Part shown: piece by piece, positions 26,167-34,506 of the stretch
Position numbering within the stretch: the first letter of the stretch is position 1
How the letters are laid out: each line of letters opens with the position of its first letter
Source: Sphingomonas yunnanensis
GTDB taxonomy: Bacteria; Pseudomonadota; Alphaproteobacteria; Sphingomonadales; Sphingomonadaceae
Length of the DNA: 64,000 nucleotides
NCBI RefSeq assembly: GCF_019898765.1
Contig: NZ_JAIOKB010000009.1
Coordinates: 1-64,000, forward strand
Direction: 5' to 3'
Notes under the pieces: generated by a model
Told to the model about the DNA's origin: nothing
What the model saw: only the letters and a program-made list of their open reading frames with translations
Database searches by the model: none
Position numbers and translations under genes: made by a program

Positions 26167-26220
26167 GCGGCGGAGGGCATCTCCGTTGCGGTGTCCGCTT
26201 CTGGCAGGAGAGCGGACGTT
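26167..26220 (+). repeat. Short hairpin repeat, copy 1
   Basis: GCGGCGGAGGGCATCTCC, then GCGGTGTCCGCTTCTGGCAG and GAGAGCGGACGTT. GTCCGC (26193-26198) pairs with GCGGAC (26212-26217). A near-identical copy lies at 36970-37024 in the same orientation. The GGCAGG-A-A/G-AGCGGA part resembles the 3' end of the larger dispersed repeat. Confidence 0.7.
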
Positions 26221-26255
26221 CCCGCAGCAGGCAACGCCGAAGCTTGCGACTTACG

Positions 26256-26588
26256 TCACGCCGCCGCTGCGATGAACGCCCGGTAACTTGTCCACCAGAG
26301 TGCGGGCAAGACGAGCAGCGCTGCGAACCGTCCGTGGGAGAAGCGTCTAAAAACGATAAAGGACAATATCACGGTGCTAAGCAGCATTACGGGCCTCGCG
26401 AGAAGAATGATCAACATGATATAAGGGCTAAGTTTCGAGGTTGAGCCAGGTGCGTCAAACAGCATCGGTGTCAGGAGCGCCGTCATTGCGGCTCTTGGAA
26501 TGGCGAGTAGTGCTAGCCCTCCGACGAGCGCGGGAGCCACACGCTTCCAAAGCTCCTTCTTATCACCTTGATATTCTGGATCTTGCAT
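26256..26588 (-). CDS. Small integral membrane protein, unknown
   Basis: A 110-residue protein with a charged N-terminus (MQDPEYQGDKKELWKRV) and three hydrophobic stretches: APALVGGLALLAI, YIMLIILLARPVMLLSTVIL and FAALLVLPALWW. ATG at 26588. The positive residues after the helices suggest a cytoplasmic N-terminus. I recognise no family. It is separated from its left neighbours by the short hairpin repeat and lies in the run of exported or membrane orphans. Confidence 0.6.
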   Translation of the reverse strand: MQDPEYQGDKKELWKRVAPALVGGLALLAIPRAAMTALLTPMLFDAPGSTSKLSPYIMLIILLARPVMLLSTVILSFIVFRRFSHGRFAALLVLPALWWTSYRAFIAAAA

Positions 26589-26748
26589 GGCCGAAGTTCC
26601 TAATAGGTCGACGGGGGCTAGCGCAGACGCTGGAAACGGTTAGAATGTAAGTTCTTGGTGCTTCTTGCAAGGAAGTGATCCACCCACCGCAGGAACGTCT
26701 CAAAGCAGCCCTCGAGTGCGGGCAACACGTCAGGGAATGTCGCCTAAT

Positions 26749-26910
26749 GGGCGCTTGCAACCCCCTTGCCCTCTCGCGCCGAGACCCAGAACCAGTCACT
26801 CGGGGGCTCCTAGCCGCCTCCCAACTCCGGCCGCTTGTTCATCTCGCCGCTCCAGCCTTCCCAGCGAATCCGGCAGCTGTCTGGCTGGCCAGATTGGGGG
26901 GGGGGGAAGC
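26749..26910 (+). repeat. Dispersed intergenic repeat, copy h, with an 11-G run
   Basis: The blocks are GGGCGCTTGCAACCCCCTTG, CCCTCTCGCGCCGAGACCCA, CCGCCTCCCAACTCCGGCCG, CTTGTTCATCTCGCCGCTCC and GCAGCTGTCTGGCTGGCCAG. A homopolymer of 11 G follows at 26896-26906, where other copies have GATTGGCAGG. Confidence 0.9.
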
Positions 26911-26979
26911 CGTGAGGCCGCCTTGTAGAGGGGAGGACATACTGCAAAGTTTCCGGCAACCGGCTTCAAACCGGAGCTA

Positions 26980-27456
26980 TTACTCGCCGGCTTTACGGCA
27001 CCCGACAAAATCAAAGAACTGCCTATTCAAGAAGGCCGTATCACCGGATCCCGCCGAATTTGGAAAAAGCATATGGCCTGGTGCAGGATCTCCTCGCAGA
27101 GGCACGTGATCCGCAATGTTATAGAAGGCATCGGTTGCGATGTACTGCCTGTTGCCAAACGGGCGAGGACCGCCGTCAGGGCTAGGAGCCTTCCAACCCC
27201 TTGCCGTAACATCCTCCGTCGACGCTACGTTTTGCAGGCTGTCCGATCCACCATTCCACGGGAGCCACCAATATGTTCGGCCCGTCTTCTCGTAATGCAC
27301 TGCCAGAGCGATGCGGCTCGGCCAATCCGGCCCGCTCTCGACCGGGCGAAAGTAGGCAGTCACGCTTGGGTCGTTCCGGAACACATACTTCGCTCGCTCG
27401 ACGGGACAGGAAGCTGCTGACGCTGCCGCGGCTAAAAGGACGCCTATCATCGCCAC
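26980..27456 (-). CDS. Secreted hypothetical protein
   Basis: 158 residues with a signal peptide (MAMIGVLLAAAASAASC). The mature part contains VTAYFRPVESGPDWPSRIAL, then a Trp-rich strand GRTYWWLPWNGG and two further Cys residues including the C-terminal VGCRK. Start is GTG 27456 or ATG 27450. The strand-turn pattern with YWWLPWNGG suggests a beta-sheet protein. I do not know the family. It lies on the same strand as its neighbours but is separated from them by repeat copies, so each may have its own promoter. Confidence 0.65.
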   Translation of the reverse strand: MAMIGVLLAAAASAASCPVERAKYVFRNDPSVTAYFRPVESGPDWPSRIALAVHYEKTGRTYWWLPWNGGSDSLQNVASTEDVTARGWKAPSPDGGPRPFGNRQYIATDAFYNIADHVPLRGDPAPGHMLFPNSAGSGDTAFLNRQFFDFVGCRKAGE

Positions 27457-27538
27457 TACTCTCCCTTACTCAACGCATTCTAGCACCTGAGCGATAAGCG
27501 GCAATCAGCATGGCCGCGTGCCTCACGCGGCGGAGAAT

Positions 27539-27592
27539 GGGCGCTTGTGACCTCTTGCTTCCCGTGCGGAGGGACCCAACTCGCTTCCCACT
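27539..27592 (+). repeat. Dispersed intergenic repeat, copy i (partial)
   Basis: The 5' block is present as GGGCGCTTGTGACCTCTTGC and CCGTGCGGAGGGACCCAACT. It then jumps directly to CGCTTCCCA, so the ACCGGTCACTCAGGCG part is deleted. It lies upstream of the secreted-protein gene at 27456. Confidence 0.65.
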
Positions 27593-27626
27593 AGCACTTG
27601 CTTAATCGAGGTTGGTGTGGCGATCG

Positions 27627-28103
27627 CTATTTTCGGCCTGGCGCCGTCGAGAGCGGGAATTTAGGCCCCTCATAGGCCCGCGGGTTCATGTCCCCGATGA
27701 AGGCGGAAAGGCCCCGTTCAATGAGGCGGCACGCCTTGGCCATTTCACCGTCGTTCTCCGGATTTTGTCTCGCGTCGATGTATTTCCACACCTCCGCCCG
27801 GCTTAGCCTAAACACGTGATCGCGCGAGGACAGGATATACGCCTCCGCCCACGCCCAGTTTTCCATGGTCATAGCGACGCCGCGCTCGACCATAACGGCG
27901 TAGATGAGTGTTCCGCTTTCCATGCACGTGACGGTGCCTACGTCATTGTACGACCTGATAAGGCGCACGCGTATGACCGCAGGAGCGGTGGTTTGCCCCT
28001 CTCCGACCGCCCAGATCCATTGATCCTGACGTTGCAATCCCGGCTGGCCGCATACCGTGGTCGCAGCAGCTACCAGTAGGGCAATTAACGTTCTCGTTGA
28101 CAT
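27627..28103 (-). CDS. Exported protein, possibly a lipoprotein
   Basis: 158 residues from ATG 28103. The signal sequence (MSTRTLIALLVAAATTVC) ends in a Cys that could be lipidated, although TTVC is a poor lipobox. The mature part includes WIWAVGEGQTTAPAVIRVRL, a membrane-free region, and a C-terminal helical part with MAKACRLIERG. AGAG lies shortly upstream of the start. A 40-residue upstream extension overlaps the next gene and is rejected. No family recognised. Confidence 0.65.
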   Translation of the reverse strand: MSTRTLIALLVAAATTVCGQPGLQRQDQWIWAVGEGQTTAPAVIRVRLIRSYNDVGTVTCMESGTLIYAVMVERGVAMTMENWAWAEAYILSSRDHVFRLSRAEVWKYIDARQNPENDGEMAKACRLIERGLSAFIGDMNPRAYEGPKFPLSTAPGRK

Positions 28104-28219
28104 ACATCTCTGTGTAAGCTGCACCACCACGGCACCGTCCGCAAGGGCGCTTGCAGCGCAGTCGCTTAGGCAGGAAACGAAAGGGCCGCTCTTGCGAACG
28201 TGCTCTTCGCAAGGGAGCA

Positions 28220-28642
28220 TCAACCGGCAGCAGGCAACGAAGTGCCGCAGAGACTGTCAATCGAGTTTTTGAATGCCTGCGACGTGCCATCGCTGGATAC
28301 ACGATCAGCGTGTTTCAGTAGTCGCTCAAGTTCATCTGGCGAGCAGCGTCGTTCGAACGCGTACAGCACGGGCAACGCTTGGGAAAGTTCGGCCGAGCCG
28401 CCGGCTAAGGCACGGGCCATGACATACTGCCAAGCAGGAGCGCCGAGCGCGGCTATGTCGTCCGCGATGATGGGGCGGTTCGGTATTCGAGAGTACAGCA
28501 CCGCGACGTAGAGGTCGTATCTCTCCGGCAACGCCAGCGATGTTGCTCGTGCATGAAGCTTCTCGTCGGGAACGGACGAATATGGGTTTGCTTTGCAAGC
28601 CGCGACCGCGAGCAAAACTATGAGCCAAGGGTTCCAGCGCAT
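28220..28642 (-). CDS. Lipoprotein of unknown function
   Basis: 140 residues with a lipoprotein signal (MRWNPWLIVLLAVAAC, Cys at residue 16). An all-helical mature region (DEKLHARATSLALPERYDLY...) follows, with two Cys residues near the end. Repeated helices of about 30 residues suggest a HEAT- or TPR-like fold, but this is only an impression. The start codon lies within the palindrome ATGCTTAAGCAT (28641-28652), and no ribosome-binding site is obvious. It ends 117 bp upstream of the next exported-protein gene. Confidence 0.7.
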   Translation of the reverse strand: MRWNPWLIVLLAVAACKANPYSSVPDEKLHARATSLALPERYDLYVAVLYSRIPNRPIIADDIAALGAPAWQYVMARALAGGSAELSQALPVLYAFERRCSPDELERLLKHADRVSSDGTSQAFKNSIDSLCGTSLPAAG

Positions 28643-28713
28643 GCTTAAGCATAGGCGGGATCGGGAGCGGCCGCTACCGGGTCAGCGAGCTGCGCTAGTC
28701 GATGTCTGAGTTC

Positions 28714-28812
28714 CGGCGCTGCCGGCCCACCCTTCCCTCTCGTGGCGAGGACCCATAAGCAGACCTTCAGCCGCCCATCTCCGCTAGCTAACTCCGGTCA
28801 TTCGTTCATCTT
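28714..28812 (+). repeat. Dispersed intergenic repeat, copy j (3' end missing)
   Basis: CTTCCCTCTCGTGGCGAGGA, CCCATAAGCAGACCTTCAGC and CTAACTCCGGTCATTCGTTC followed by ATC. It ends where the Rrf2 gene ends, without the GGCTGGCCTGATTGGCAGG block. Confidence 0.75.
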
Positions 28813-28816
28813 CTTA

Positions 28817-29266
28817 TTACGTCCCTTTCTTGCCGCCATTGTCTGGCAACTCGGCGAGGCGATCATCGAAATCCGCCGCGATGCTCGCGAGGGTCACGTC
28901 TCTCAAGCGCCGAAGTAGCAGAGCTTCTGCTTCACGCAGCGCACCCTCCAACGACGCATTGACGGCTTGCTCGACCAAGCAGGTTGCCGTCGGGTCAGCG
29001 GGGCCCAGCGCGAAGATGCGGTTCTCTCCCAGCGCTCGATGAACGTCGAGCATGGTGATGTCTTCCAGGTCCCTGGTCAGCGACCATCCGCCGCCATGCC
29101 CCTTCACCGACCGAACGTAGCCCGCGTCGCGCAGCCCCGCCATTGTTCGGCGGACGACCACAGGGTTCGTGCCCAACATCGTGGCCGCTGCCTCCGAGGT
29201 CAGCGGTTTGGCCATGCGCCCCATATGGATCAGCAGGTGCAGCATTCTCGACAGACGGGCGTCCAC
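28817..29266 (-). CDS. Rrf2-family transcriptional regulator
   Basis: A 149-residue Rrf2 protein. The N-terminal winged helix has KPLTSEAAATMLGTNPVVVR and GYVRSVKGHGGGWSLTRDLE, and an EAVNASLEGALREAE-like dimer helix follows. Only one Cys is visible in the sensor loop (ATCLVEQ), not the three needed to bind an iron-sulfur cluster as in NsrR or IscR. It may therefore use thiol chemistry instead. GTG at 29266 with GGAGGA upstream. It is divergent from the flavoprotein gene at 29368, the usual arrangement for a regulator and its target. Confidence 0.9.
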   Translation of the reverse strand: MDARLSRMLHLLIHMGRMAKPLTSEAAATMLGTNPVVVRRTMAGLRDAGYVRSVKGHGGGWSLTRDLEDITMLDVHRALGENRIFALGPADPTATCLVEQAVNASLEGALREAEALLLRRLRDVTLASIAADFDDRLAELPDNGGKKGT

Positions 29267-29367
29267 AACATCGGTCCTCCTCGCAGCCGCATATCATGCC
29301 ACTTTCGTTGTTGCAAAAGCGGGCAACGCTCGTCAGGTAACAGCGACAGTGCTCTGAAAGGTGCGAG
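29267..29367. promoter_or_regulatory. Divergent promoter region of Rrf2 and flavoprotein genes
   Basis: This 101-bp gap must hold both promoters. The sequence TTGTTGCAAAAGCGGGCAAC has the inverted half-sites GTTGC and GCAAC (about 29310-29327) separated by 8 bp. This is a reasonable candidate operator for the Rrf2 protein. Confidence 0.4.
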
Positions 29368-30270
29368 ATGTACGATGTCATCGTGATTGGCGGTAGCTTC
29401 GCGGGCTTGTCTGCTGCGCTGCAGCTTGCCCGGGCGAGACAGAAGGTTCTGGTGGTCGATGCCGGGCTGCCACGGAACCGGTTCGCTGACGAGGCTCACG
29501 GCTTCCTGGGTCAGGACGGCCGGCCGCCGGCCTCGATCCTACGTGACGCTCGATCTCAGCTTCTACGCTATCCGACGGTGGATATCCGGACCGGCGAGGC
29601 CTCCGCGGCCAAGCCGATCGATGACGGCTTCGCCGTCAACCTCTCGTCTGGCGCCGAGGAGCACGCCCGACGTCTCGTGCTGGCCACAGGGGTGACGGAC
29701 ACGCTGCCGTCCATACCAGGCTTGCGTGAGCGCTGGGGTGAGAGCGTGCTCCATTGCCCCTATTGCCACGGCTACGAAGTGCGAGACCTGCCGCTCGCCG
29801 TGCTGGCCGCCCATCCCATGTCGCCGCACCAGGCATTGCTGATTTCAGATTGGGGACCGACCACCTACTTCACGCAGGGGGAGTTCGAACCTGAGCCGGC
29901 CGAGCTCCAGGCGTTCGCCGCGCGGGGCGTGGCAGTCGAGCGCACGCCCGTCGTGGAGCTGCTCGGCGAGGCACCCGCACTCGATGGTGTCCGCCTGGAA
30001 GACGGGCGCGTACTGACCGTCGCAGCAATCTTCACAGCGCCGCGAACAACACCGACGACCCCGCTCGCCGCCATTCTCGGGTGCGACCATGAGGACGGAC
30101 CGACCGGCCCCTACATCAAGGTCGATCAGTGGGGGGCCACCTCCGTGGAAGGTGTATGGGCTGCCGGAGACGCCGCCACCCCCATGCATAATGCCACGCT
30201 GGCATCGGCAGCCGGCGTCTTAGCCGGCATCGGCGCACACCAAGCAAGAGTTGGGGCTGCGGCGGAGTGA
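29368..30270 (+). CDS. Thioredoxin-reductase-like FAD protein, possible dithiol oxidase
   Basis: 300 residues with the FAD-binding VIVIGGSFAGLSAALQLARA at the N-terminus, the redox pair in HCPYCHGYEV (about residues 130-136), and a C-terminal FAD signature GVWAAGDAATPMHNATLASA. The second dinucleotide motif expected for NADPH in thioredoxin reductase (GGGxSA) is replaced by AHPMSPHQALLISDWG. A lack of that motif together with CxxC is typical of dithiol oxidases such as GliT-like enzymes, which use oxygen instead of NADPH. It is probably regulated by the divergent Rrf2 protein. The fold is certain, while the reaction is an inference. Confidence 0.85.
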   Translation: MYDVIVIGGSFAGLSAALQLARARQKVLVVDAGLPRNRFADEAHGFLGQDGRPPASILRDARSQLLRYPTVDIRTGEASAAKPIDDGFAVNLSSGAEEHARRLVLATGVTDTLPSIPGLRERWGESVLHCPYCHGYEVRDLPLAVLAAHPMSPHQALLISDWGPTTYFTQGEFEPEPAELQAFAARGVAVERTPVVELLGEAPALDGVRLEDGRVLTVAAIFTAPRTTPTTPLAAILGCDHEDGPTGPYIKVDQWGATSVEGVWAAGDAATPMHNATLASAAGVLAGIGAHQARVGAAAE

Positions 30271-30311
30271 CGGTCTAGATCGTCGACGCAACAGCGATCA
30301 CGCTGGGCCAC

Positions 30312-30400
30312 CTGCCGCCCCTTCGCCGTCGCGGTCTCGTTCATCTCGACATTCGGGTCTTTCGGCGTCCCGCGCAGCTGCCCGACTGCCTGATTGGCAG
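30312..30400 (+). repeat. Dispersed intergenic repeat, copy k (shortened)
   Basis: GCCGCCCCTTCGCCGTCGCG goes directly to GTCTCGTTCATCTCGACATT, so the middle is deleted. The 3' part is GCGCAGCTGCCCGACTGCCT followed by GATTGGCAG. It lies between two plus-strand genes. Confidence 0.7.
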
Positions 30401-30582
30401 AGACGAGACATGCTGTCGGGCGCCGGCGACGGACCACGCAGTTCGTCCTCAGTGCGTCATCGTGCTCAAGCCATCTGACTGACACCCTCCATTCATTCTG
30501 ACGTGAGCGTCGTGCGAGGAGGTGACAGCTGAGGCGCGGGCGGGCACTGCGGTGCCATGTCTCGCCCGGCTCTTAAGCGCAC

Positions 30583-32334
30583 GTGATCGCGCGCGGTCTA
30601 CGCCGCTGGCCCGCCTGGTCGCGCTGGCTTGGCGCGCGCGTGCGCTCGGTCGAGTTGCTGTTCGTGCTGGTCGCGGTGGTGGTCGGAATGGGCGCGGGGC
30701 TGCTCACGGTTTTGCAAGGCGCGGTGGCGCGGGCGCTGCAGCACCTCCTCTACCGCCTGCCCGACGACCTGCGGCTCAGCGGCGCGCCCGCGCTCGACGG
30801 CTGGCAGCTGCTCGTGCTGCCGCTCGGCGGCGCGGTACTTGTGGCGTTCAACCGGCTGGTCGGCGCGCGGAGGCGCTCGCTGGTCGACGCGGTGGAGGCC
30901 AATGCGCTGCACGGCGGGCAGCTCTCCGCACGCGACAGCGCCATCGTCTCGGGCCAGACGATCCTGTCCAACGGCTTCGGCGCCTCGGTCGGGCTCGAGG
31001 CGGCCTATGCGCAGCTCGGCGGGCTGATCGCCTCGGCGAGCGGGCGCTGGCTGGCGCTGCGTCGCGTGGACGTCCGCACCCTGGTGGGCGCGGGTGCGGG
31101 GGCAGCGATCGCGGCGGCGTTCGGCGCCCCCCTGGCCGGCGCCTTCTACGCCTTCGAGGTGGTGATCGGCGCCTATACCCCGGCGGCGATCGCGCCGGTG
31201 GTCGCCGCTGCACTGGCGGGATCGCAGGTGTCACAGCGGCTCGGCACCACCCCCTACATAGTCGCGGTCGAGCGCGGGCCGGCGATCCATAGCTTCGGCT
31301 ATCTCGTCTACGGCGTGCTCGGCGTGCTGTGCGCGCTGGTCGGCATCGCGATCATGCGCTCGGTAGGCGCGGTCGAGGCGCAGACGCGTGCGCGCCTGCC
31401 CGCGTGGAGCCGTCCGGTGATCGGCGGCGCGCTGCTGGCAGGGCTGGCGGCGGTGTCGCCCCAGGTTCTGTCCGCGGGGCATAGCGCGCTCCACCTCGAC
31501 ATCACCGCGGCGGTGCCGCTCGCCTTCGTGGCGACGATCCTGCTGACCAAGTCGCTGGCATCGATCGTCTCGCTCGGGTTCGGCTTCCGCGGCGGGTTGT
31601 TCTTCGCCTCGCTGTTCCTCGGCACGCTGGTCGGCCATCTGTACGCCGGCGCGCTCGGCTGGGTGGCAGGAGAGTCGATTCTCAACCCAGGAAATGCCGC
31701 GATGGTGGGCATGGCGGCGCTCGCGGTGGCGGTGATCGGCGCGCCGTTCACGATGACGATGCTGGTGCTCGAGGCGACGGGTAATTTCAGCCTCACCGGA
31801 GCGGTGCTGGCGGCCAGCCTGGTGTCGTCGACGATCGTGCGCCAGTTCTTCGGATATTCCTTCTCGACCTGGCGCCTCCACCTGCGCGGCGAGACGATCC
31901 GCAGCGCGCGCGATGTCGGCTGGGTCAAGGCGCTCACCGCTGGGCGCATGATGCGGCGGCAGCCCAACATGGTCGCGGGCAGCACCGGCGCCGCCGAGTT
32001 CCGCCGCCGCTTCCCGCTCGGCTCGACCAAGCGCGTGATCGTGCTCGACGAGGGCGGCCGTTACGCCGGGATCGTCGACCCCGTCGCAGCGCATGACGGC
32101 TCGGTCGACGACGGCACACCGGTGCTCGCGTTGGCGCAGGGACGCGGCGAGATGCTGCGGCCGGAGATGGACATCCGCGCGGTGATGGCGTGCTTCGACG
32201 CGGCGCAGCGTGAGGAACTGGCGGTGGTGGACGAGGGCGGCAAGGTGCTCGGCCTCCTCACCGAGGCGCACGTGCGGCGCCGCTACGGCGAGGAGCTGGA
32301 GAAGAGCCAGCGCGAGCTGTTCGGCGAAGTTTGA
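30583..32334 (+). CDS. ClC-family chloride channel or transporter with CBS domains
   Basis: 583 residues. About ten to twelve membrane segments (residues 20-430) carry ClC-type motifs, notably SNGFGASVGLEAAYAQLGG, where Glu occupies the gating-glutamate position, and GFGFRGGLFFASLFLGTLVG. The C-terminal part (about 440-575) resembles a CBS pair (VIVLDEGGRYAGIVDPVAAH and ELAVVDEGGKVLGLL). Bacterial homologues exchange chloride for protons or conduct chloride. The start is a GTG at 30583, since an upstream ATG frame ends in a stop. GC content is very high, like core chromosomal genes. A long out-of-frame ORF over its 5' half is a shadow. Confidence 0.9.
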   Translation: MIARGLRRWPAWSRWLGARVRSVELLFVLVAVVVGMGAGLLTVLQGAVARALQHLLYRLPDDLRLSGAPALDGWQLLVLPLGGAVLVAFNRLVGARRRSLVDAVEANALHGGQLSARDSAIVSGQTILSNGFGASVGLEAAYAQLGGLIASASGRWLALRRVDVRTLVGAGAGAAIAAAFGAPLAGAFYAFEVVIGAYTPAAIAPVVAAALAGSQVSQRLGTTPYIVAVERGPAIHSFGYLVYGVLGVLCALVGIAIMRSVGAVEAQTRARLPAWSRPVIGGALLAGLAAVSPQVLSAGHSALHLDITAAVPLAFVATILLTKSLASIVSLGFGFRGGLFFASLFLGTLVGHLYAGALGWVAGESILNPGNAAMVGMAALAVAVIGAPFTMTMLVLEATGNFSLTGAVLAASLVSSTIVRQFFGYSFSTWRLHLRGETIRSARDVGWVKALTAGRMMRRQPNMVAGSTGAAEFRRRFPLGSTKRVIVLDEGGRYAGIVDPVAAHDGSVDDGTPVLALAQGRGEMLRPEMDIRAVMACFDAAQREELAVVDEGGKVLGLLTEAHVRRRYGEELEKSQRELFGEV

Positions 32335-32523
32335 TTGACGGGGTCAACTGAACAAACCGCGATCACGCGAAGCTCGAGCGGACGGGACTAGTTAGTCGCG
32401 CAGCGAGCGACGTGACCCGCTGAAGCGGCCTCACGCGGGCCGTGATTGAGCGAGCCAGAACCGGTCTTCGTGCAAGCCCGCCCGATCTCAAACTCACCAG
32501 AAGAAAAAAGTCTAAATCGGCGC

Positions 32524-32550
32524 GGAATAAAGCCGGGTGAACCGACGTCT
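32524..32550 (+). promoter_or_regulatory. Candidate ECF-type promoter of the sigma-factor operon
   Basis: GGAATAA (32524-32530) is followed 15 bp later by CGTCT (32546-32550). This spacing and the GGAA/CGTC pair are typical of promoters used by extracytoplasmic-function sigma factors. It lies 32 bp before the first start codon of the operon that encodes such a factor, which suggests self-regulation. Confidence 0.5.
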
Positions 32551-32581
32551 CAGGTCACAGCCGTCTGATCGGAGATGACTT

Positions 32582-32986
32582 GTGCCCGCCCCTCGCTCGT
32601 TACCGCGCGCATGTGCCGCGCTGCTGCTGACCCTCTGCGCGAGTGCAGGGTTGGCGGCGTCTGCCGCACCCGAGAGCCCGTACGTCACCGAGGTGAAGGC
32701 CGCCATGGATCGCATGATGAGGGCGATGATGGTGGCGCCCAGCGGAGATGTGGACGCGGACTTCGTGACGATGATGCTGCCGCACCATCAGGGCGCGATC
32801 GACATGGCGGTGGCCGAGCTGCGCCACGGCAAGAATGAGCAGCTTAAGCGTATCGCTCAGGAGATCATCGTCGATCAGCAGCAGGAGATCGCGGCGATGC
32901 AGCTGGCGACCGGGCGGCCGCTGCCGCCATCCCGCGCCGTGCCGACGACACCTCAGCCCGCCTCTCGGCCTTCCATGGAGCACTGA
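32582..32986 (+). CDS. DUF305 family exported protein
   Basis: 134 residues with a signal peptide (LLLTLCASAGLAASA) and a DUF305 core. This is a helical bundle with DFVTMMLPHHQGAIDMA and EIIVDQQQEIAAMQ, followed by a Pro/Ser-rich tail. The HH pair and Met-rich segment (MDRMMRAMM) are features of this family, which is often near copper or metal resistance genes. Metal binding here is inferred. GTG at 32582 follows GGAGATGACTT. The stop is one base from the next start, so it is the first gene of a four-gene operon. Function in the envelope is likely. Confidence 0.9.
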   Translation: MPAPRSLPRACAALLLTLCASAGLAASAAPESPYVTEVKAAMDRMMRAMMVAPSGDVDADFVTMMLPHHQGAIDMAVAELRHGKNEQLKRIAQEIIVDQQQEIAAMQLATGRPLPPSRAVPTTPQPASRPSMEH

Positions 32987-32987
32987 C

Positions 32988-34505
32988 ATGAATCGCATCT
33001 TCCTTTCGGCCGTCCTGCTCGCCAGCTCGGCTGGTGCGCAGTCCGCGCCTTGGGCCGCTCCGGCCGCGATCGAGCTCCCGCTGGTCGACGACCGGCCGGC
33101 GGCACCGGTGACGGCCGGCGCGGCCAAGGTGCAGGCACCATGGGACCACCGCGACATCGCGGTCAGCAGCCACGACCGGGTCTATGCTGCCGAGCAGTTC
33201 TCCAACACCCTCTCGGTCACCGATCCTTCCACCAACACGCTTCTTGGCGTAATCAAGCTCGGCGACCCGCAGCCGGCCAACTTCAGCCCGCTCTACAAGG
33301 GCCAGGTGCTCGTCCACGGGCTGGGCTTCTCGCCCGATGGTCGTACCCTCGCGGTGGTGTCGATCGGCTCCAACTCAGTTACCTGGATCGACACGGCAAC
33401 GAACGCCGTCAAGCACACCACCTATGTCGGCCGCAGCCCGCACGAGGCCTTCTTTACGCCGGACGGCAAGGAAGTGTGGGTCACCGTGCGCGGAGAGGAT
33501 TATATCGCTGTGCTCGACCCCAAGACGTACGAGGAGACGGGGCGCATCAAAACGCCTGGAGGACCGGGCATGACGATCTTCTCGCCGGACGGTCGCTACG
33601 GCTACGTCTGTTCGTCCTTCAACCCTGAGCTGGTCGTGTTCGACGTGGCGACGCACCGCGAGGCCGGGCGGGTACAGCAACCCAGCCCCTTCTGCCCGAA
33701 CATCGCGGCGAGCCCCGACGGCAAGCAGGTCTGGTTCACGCTGAAGGACGTGGGCAAGACGGTCGCGTTCGACGCCCGTCCGCCGTTCGCCATACGCCAG
33801 GTCATCGACACAGGGCCGATCACCAACCACGTCAACTTCGCCAACTCCGCCAAGGGTCAGTTCGCCTATGTGACGGTCGGCGGTTTCAACCAGGTGAAGG
33901 TGTTCAGCACCCGTGACTTCCGCCAGGTTGCGACCATCCCCGTCGGCAAGTTGCCACACGGGGTCTGGCCATCCGGCGACGGCTCGCGCATCTATGTCGG
34001 TCTCGAGAACGACGACAAGCTGGCCGTGATCGACACCGCGAGGAACAAGGTTACCGCCATGGTGCCGATCGGGCAGGCGCCGCAGGCGATCGCCTATGTG
34101 CCCGGCGCGGTCCCGAACGGCGCGGGCACCGTTAACCTGCAACCGCTCGGCACCGCCGGGAACGCGACGCATCTCACCCTAGCGCCGCGCGGCGACACGG
34201 CATCGGCGGCGACAAGCGTTACGCTCTTCGATCAGGGAGTCGTGCAGGTGCTGCAGGCTTCAGTCACCGGTTTGATGCCCAAGCACGCCTATGTCGTCGC
34301 CCTCAGCGGACGCCCGGACGGTACGGGTCCGTTGGAGCCGCTCGCCACCTTCATGACCAATCCCGCGGGATCCGCCATCGTCAACACCTCGGGGCCGATC
34401 CGCCAGATCGTGGCAGGCGCGGCGACGTCGGGGCGGCGCTGGCTCATCGTCGCGGAGAAGGGCGACAGCGGATCGGGCACCGTCGTGCAGGTTCAGCGCG
34501 ACTGA
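32988..34505 (+). CDS. Exported YVTN-type beta-propeller protein
   Basis: 505 residues with a short signal peptide (MNRIFLSAVLLASSAGAQS) and seven-bladed propeller repeats. Examples are GLGFSPDGRTLAVVSIGSNS, EAFFTPDGKEVWVTVRGEDY and HGVWPSGDGSRIYVGLENDD. After the propeller (about residue 370) lies an Ig-like or sheet domain ending at VVQVQRD. Such proteins bind ligands or partners in the periplasm. It lies directly between the DUF305 gene and the ECF sigma gene (1-bp spacings), which makes it a likely part of the stress circuit. A longer frame starting at 32835 overlaps the DUF305 gene and is discarded. Confidence 0.88.
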   Translation: MNRIFLSAVLLASSAGAQSAPWAAPAAIELPLVDDRPAAPVTAGAAKVQAPWDHRDIAVSSHDRVYAAEQFSNTLSVTDPSTNTLLGVIKLGDPQPANFSPLYKGQVLVHGLGFSPDGRTLAVVSIGSNSVTWIDTATNAVKHTTYVGRSPHEAFFTPDGKEVWVTVRGEDYIAVLDPKTYEETGRIKTPGGPGMTIFSPDGRYGYVCSSFNPELVVFDVATHREAGRVQQPSPFCPNIAASPDGKQVWFTLKDVGKTVAFDARPPFAIRQVIDTGPITNHVNFANSAKGQFAYVTVGGFNQVKVFSTRDFRQVATIPVGKLPHGVWPSGDGSRIYVGLENDDKLAVIDTARNKVTAMVPIGQAPQAIAYVPGAVPNGAGTVNLQPLGTAGNATHLTLAPRGDTASAATSVTLFDQGVVQVLQASVTGLMPKHAYVVALSGRPDGTGPLEPLATFMTNPAGSAIVNTSGPIRQIVAGAATSGRRWLIVAEKGDSGSGTVVQVQRD

Positions 34506-34506
34506 G

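Noticed and set aside
30522..31292. Long plus-strand frame of about 256 codons overlapping the ClC gene
   Set aside because: It is rich in Arg and Ala in a pattern caused by very GC-rich DNA, and lies out of frame over a clear ClC protein.
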